This document shows positions 36,929 through 40,680 of a stretch of DNA of 40,680 bases, one piece after another. The notes below the pieces were generated by a model that was not told where the DNA came from, searched no databases, and worked only from the letters and a program-made list of their open reading frames with translations. The translations under genes were made by a program, and so were the position numbers. The first letter of the stretch is position 1. Each line of letters begins with the position of its first letter. This stretch comes from Novosphingobium sp. (lineage in GTDB: Bacteria; Pseudomonadota; Alphaproteobacteria; Sphingomonadales; Sphingomonadaceae): positions 1 through 40,680 of the forward strand of contig PNJT01000003.1 of assembly GCA_013822005.1 (NCBI GenBank). Direction: 5' to 3'.

Positions 36929-36944
36929 TTAATCGATCGATTAA
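36929..36944. promoter_or_regulatory. perfect 16-bp palindrome TTAATCGATCGATTAA, candidate regulator operator
   Basis: Located 28 bp upstream of the thiolase ATG in the divergent region with the TonB-dependent receptor. Confidence 0.65.
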
Positions 36945-37166
36945 GGCGCTACCCGATGAGCGTCAAGCTGTGGCAAATTGACAACAATCCCCCGCGAAAA
37001 GTTGCTTGACCCGGCTAGAGAATTGCCAGCGCCCGCCAGTTCTTTCAGGGATGCACCATCCGGCCCTGCGTGCAGGGTCTGACAGCGGTTATCAGGGGAC
37101 TGGGCGTCGCTGCCTTTCCAGGAAATTCCCGCCGGGGGCGGGTTTGGGACCAAGGGGCTTAAATAT

Positions 37167-40100
37167 ATGAAATTTTTCCGTAAATCAGCACTTTCGAGCG
37201 CGACCTGCCTGCAAAGCGCCGCCTTTGCGGTGGCCATGGTCGGCCTTCCGGGGATCGCCCAGGCGCAAGACGCCGCTCCCGCCGATTCGGCTCAGTGCGC
37301 TGACGAAAATGCCAACAGCATCTGCGACGCCGACGAAAAGAAAGACCTGGTGGTCACCGGCTCGCGCCTGACCCGTCCGACTCTGGTTTCTTCGGTGCCG
37401 CTGACTTCGGTCATCCCGGATGAAGTGTTGGGTTCGGGCAAGGTCTCGCTGGGTGACGCGCTGAATGACCTCCCCTCGCTGCGTTCGACCTTCTCGTCGG
37501 GCAACTCGAGCCGCTTCATTGGCACCGCCGGTCTGAACTTCCTCGATCTGCGCGGCCTCGGCACCTCGCGGACGCTCGTGCTCGTCAACGGCCGGCGCCA
37601 CGTCGCGGGTTCAGCCGGCGACAACCGCGTTGACGTCAACACAATCCCGTTCGACCTGGTCGAGCGCATCGACATTGTCACCGGCGGCAACTCGGCGATT
37701 TACGGATCGGACGCGGTGGCCGGCGTGGTCAACCTCGTGATGCGCCGTGACTACGACGGATTGTCGCTGAAGGGCCAAGCCGGCATTTCGTCGCGCGGTG
37801 ACCGCGGCACCTATTTCGGTTCGGCGATCTTTGGGCGCAATTTTGCTGACGGTCGCGGCAACATCACCCTGTCGGCAGAATACTCGCGGCAGCAGCCGCT
37901 CTATTTCAGAGAGCGCGATGCACAGACCGGTGCCTACAGCGGGCGCTGTCAGTATCAGACGGTCGATGTGACCGGCGGCGAGCCGGCTGCCGGCGATGGC
38001 ATCTTCGACACCGAATTCATGTGCGGCGTTCGCAACGGGACCATTTCTGACAACGGCACTGTCAGCGCCGCCACTGGTATTGGGGAGTGGCTCCGTTTCG
38101 ATAATAGTGGCAATCTCGTCCGCGATACTTTCACGCGGAATTTCGAAGGCGTTGGCAGCTTCAACGGAGTCGGCGGCCTGGAACTGGGATCCACCCTGCG
38201 CAATACCGGCATCATGCTGGCCGAGGTTGACCGCTATGCGTTCAACGTGATGGGCCACTTGGATGTTTCCGATGCCTTCCGGCCGTTTATCGAAGCCAAG
38301 TATGTTCGGGTTGATGCGTCGGGCGAAGGCCAGCCGAGCTTCACGCAGGGGGCGTCGATAAACAACTTCGGAACCTATCCTCTTGCAGGCGATCCGCGCC
38401 GGGCTTCCGGACCCGTCTTCCGCTGCGATAACGGTTTCCTCTCGGCTCAGAACCTCACTACTCTGCGCAGTCTTGGGCTTTGCGCCGCAACCACTGCTGG
38501 AACGACTATCCCTGGGTCGGCGGTTCTGCGCGGTTCGACTGCTCAAACCATGACGGTATCGCGGTTCAATACCGACTTTGGTGGCCGCCGCTTTGACGTT
38601 ACCCGTGAAACCTGGCGGATCGTCGCTGGGGTTGAAGGGACCTTCAACGACGACTGGAAGTACGAAGTTTCGGCCAACTATGGCCGCTTTGATACGCTGG
38701 GCTTCAACCAGAACAACCTGCGCACGTTCGCTCTCGACCGCACGCCGGATGGGTACCTGCTGGCCACCGATGCGATCGTTGCACCGGCCGCCTTTACCGG
38801 AACCAACTTCGTTACCAACTCGGCCGGCCAGCGCGTGATCTGCCGGGTCAACGAAACGACGAATGCCCGGCCAGACTGCGTTCCGTTCAACACCTTCGGT
38901 CGCGGGGTTTACGATCCGCGCGCCTTCGCCTTCAGCCATGTCGACAACACGACCAAGGAATTCGCCGACCAGATGGTCTTCTCGGCGAGCCTTTCGGGCG
39001 ATCTCTCGCAGCTGTTCGAACTGCCGGGCGGACCGATTGCATTCGCTGTGGGTGCTGAATACCGCCGCGAACGTTCGGGTGTCGACTATGATGCTCTGAC
39101 CAGTTCGGGCGGCACTTTCCTCAACGCCCTCCAGGATTTCACGCCGCCTAACCTGGAAGTGAAGGACGCATTCGGGGAAATCAGCCTCCCGTTTGTGAAG
39201 GATGCTCCAGGCTTCAAAGAGTTGACTGTCAATGTGGCGGGCCGCGTTTCGGGCTATAACAACCGAACCGGCACGGTTTACGCCTATAACGTGCAAGGGA
39301 TCTGGGCACCGGTTTCCGATATCCGCTTCCGGGCCGCATACGCCACCTCGGTGCGTGCGCCGACCCAAGGCGATCTCTATGCATCGGCAAACCAGAACTT
39401 CCAGTCGATCACCGATCCGTGCAACCAGACCGCCATCTTGGCTGGCGCCAATCGCACCGCGAACTGCGCTGCGGCAGGCGTCCCCACGACGATCAACGCG
39501 GCATTCATCACGGCCTGTACCGGCATTGCACCTCCAAGCAGCTTGGTATTGGGCAACCCCTGGTTCAATTGCATTGCCAATGCGCGTACTGTTGCTACGC
39601 AAACTGCCGGCAACCCGAACCTTGAAGCCGAGCGTGGCAAGAGCTTGACGATCGGTGTGGTGATTGAACCCAGCTTTATCCCTGGGCTAAACTTCACTGT
39701 CGACTGGTACCGGATTCGCGTTAACAACCTGATCGCGGCTCTGGCTGGGCAGACTATTGCTAACCTGTGCTACGATTCGGATGTCGGGATTGCGGCCAGC
39801 CCCTACTGCACGTCGATCACGCGTGACCCGACGACCGGCTTCTTTGGTTCTCCGGCGCTGATCCAGAGTGGGTTTAACTTTGCAGCACAGCGCACCGAAG
39901 GGATGGACTTCGATCTCAGCTATCGCCGGACCTTTGACAATGGTGACAAGCTGAGCGTCCGGTTTATCGCCACCCGCGTTCAGCAGCTTGACAACTACCT
40001 CGACGTGCTGAACCCGCACGTACCGAACCGTCAGCTTTCCGAACTGGGCGATCCGCAGTGGTCGGCCGCCTGGAACATCGGCTACGACTTCGGCGATTGG

Positions 40101-40490
40101 GATATTCTCTATTCGGGCCGCTGGATTGGGAAGCAGGTCGTTGCTGCTGCTTACGAAACGCAGAATAGCTACATCGGCCTCTGCCCGACGTCAGGGGTCA
40201 CGCCAAACACTGGCGGCGCCTTGAACGGCACTGCCGTGCCCTGCACGGCCGGCTCGTTGGTGCGCATTGCCCCGAACAATGCCGATGCTTTCCCAGATGT
40301 GTGGTATTCCAACTATACGTACCACGACATCCGGATTGGCTTTGACATTGACAAGCGCTTCCGTTTCTACGCAGGCGTGTCGAACCTCTTCGACAAGCTG
40401 CCGCCGAAGGATCTGCTCGGAACCATTGGTGGTGAACCGTACGACAGCTTTGGCCGGAACTTCTTCGCTGGCTTCAACGTAGACTTCTGA
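37167..40490 (+). CDS. TonB-dependent receptor
   Basis: 1107 aa; signal peptide; DLVVTGSRLTRP; LGDALNDLPSLRSTFSSGNSSRF...LNFLDLRGLGTSRTLVLVNGRRHV...VERIDIVTGGNSAIYGSDAVAGVVNLVMRRDYDG plug; terminal ...SFGRNFFAGFNVDF. Confidence 0.94.
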   Translation: MKFFRKSALSSATCLQSAAFAVAMVGLPGIAQAQDAAPADSAQCADENANSICDADEKKDLVVTGSRLTRPTLVSSVPLTSVIPDEVLGSGKVSLGDALNDLPSLRSTFSSGNSSRFIGTAGLNFLDLRGLGTSRTLVLVNGRRHVAGSAGDNRVDVNTIPFDLVERIDIVTGGNSAIYGSDAVAGVVNLVMRRDYDGLSLKGQAGISSRGDRGTYFGSAIFGRNFADGRGNITLSAEYSRQQPLYFRERDAQTGAYSGRCQYQTVDVTGGEPAAGDGIFDTEFMCGVRNGTISDNGTVSAATGIGEWLRFDNSGNLVRDTFTRNFEGVGSFNGVGGLELGSTLRNTGIMLAEVDRYAFNVMGHLDVSDAFRPFIEAKYVRVDASGEGQPSFTQGASINNFGTYPLAGDPRRASGPVFRCDNGFLSAQNLTTLRSLGLCAATTAGTTIPGSAVLRGSTAQTMTVSRFNTDFGGRRFDVTRETWRIVAGVEGTFNDDWKYEVSANYGRFDTLGFNQNNLRTFALDRTPDGYLLATDAIVAPAAFTGTNFVTNSAGQRVICRVNETTNARPDCVPFNTFGRGVYDPRAFAFSHVDNTTKEFADQMVFSASLSGDLSQLFELPGGPIAFAVGAEYRRERSGVDYDALTSSGGTFLNALQDFTPPNLEVKDAFGEISLPFVKDAPGFKELTVNVAGRVSGYNNRTGTVYAYNVQGIWAPVSDIRFRAAYATSVRAPTQGDLYASANQNFQSITDPCNQTAILAGANRTANCAAAGVPTTINAAFITACTGIAPPSSLVLGNPWFNCIANARTVATQTAGNPNLEAERGKSLTIGVVIEPSFIPGLNFTVDWYRIRVNNLIAALAGQTIANLCYDSDVGIAASPYCTSITRDPTTGFFGSPALIQSGFNFAAQRTEGMDFDLSYRRTFDNGDKLSVRFIATRVQQLDNYLDVLNPHVPNRQLSELGDPQWSAAWNIGYDFGDWDILYSGRWIGKQVVAAAYETQNSYIGLCPTSGVTPNTGGALNGTAVPCTAGSLVRIAPNNADAFPDVWYSNYTYHDIRIGFDIDKRFRFYAGVSNLFDKLPPKDLLGTIGGEPYDSFGRNFFAGFNVDF

Positions 40491-40512
40491 TCGTAAGCTA
40501 AACTAAGCGTCT

Positions 40513-40546
40513 GGGGCGGCAAGGCGAACAGCTTTGCCGCCCCTTT
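40513..40546. terminator. Rho-independent terminator downstream of the TonB-dependent receptor
   Basis: GGGGCGGCAAGGCGAACAGCTTTGCCGCCCCTTTT. Confidence 0.75.
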
Positions 40547-40611
40547 TCGTCTGTTTCGACTGTGCCGCGAGGTCAGAGACGCTTGAAGCCCCCGTAGCGG
40601 AGCCAAAAATT

Positions 40612-40680
40612 CTAGCTTGTCGCGCCAGGCTTCCCGTTGTCCTGCAACAAAGTGCTTCTCAGCTTGGCGACGACCGCGTC
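40612..40680 (-). CDS. possible C-terminal end of a gene running in from the right edge
   Basis: Open minus frame ...DAVVAKLRSTLLQDNGKPGATS stop; convergent terminator alongside; too short to assign. Confidence 0.25.
   Translation of the reverse strand, partial: DAVVAKLRSTLLQDNGKPGATS

Noticed and set aside
37064-37077. CCCTGCGTGCAGGG palindrome and CCCGCC-GGG-GGCGGG hairpin in the TonB receptor leader
   Set aside because: Short GC-rich symmetry, no U-tract or conserved riboswitch features that could be recognised by reading; kept only as background
37611-39602. 663-aa minus-strand ORF inside the TonB-dependent receptor
   Set aside because: Antisense shadow of an obvious receptor gene; no domain signature

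Overview
The window is a GC-rich chromosomal segment that looks like an alphaproteobacterium of the Sphingomonadales type, judged from gene content, gene order and intergenic repeat style without any database search. Most of it is housekeeping or metabolic: an aldehyde dehydrogenase; bpt; threonine ammonia-lyase; a tatABC-scpAB-nagZ-SPOR-argS block; ispH-thrB-rnhA; a Tad/Cpa pilus locus (cpaA, B, C, D, E, tadB, tadC); an FAH/MarR/maiA/mtnP group; and a thiolase-SDR-crotonase-TetR operon divergent from a large TonB-dependent receptor. The clearest accessory region is about 3.45-5.78 kb, with a TIR/TolB-like/TPR fusion protein followed by a HicAB toxin-antitoxin pair whose start codon overlaps a perfect palindrome. 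Points worth a second look: (i) the TIR fusion has a putative catalytic WxxxE; (ii) hicA has a predicted leaderless promoter/operator; (iii) the Tad locus lacks cpaF between cpaE and tadB; (iv) a perfect 16-bp palindrome lies between the beta-oxidation-like operon and the TonB receptor; (v) an EF-hand-like loop sits at the N-terminus of that receptor; (vi) argS has two compensating apparent frameshifts and thrB has one, which may be sequence errors; (vii) a family of nested inverted repeats occupies intergenic sites. No rRNA, tRNA, CRISPR array, transposase or integrase was recognised.
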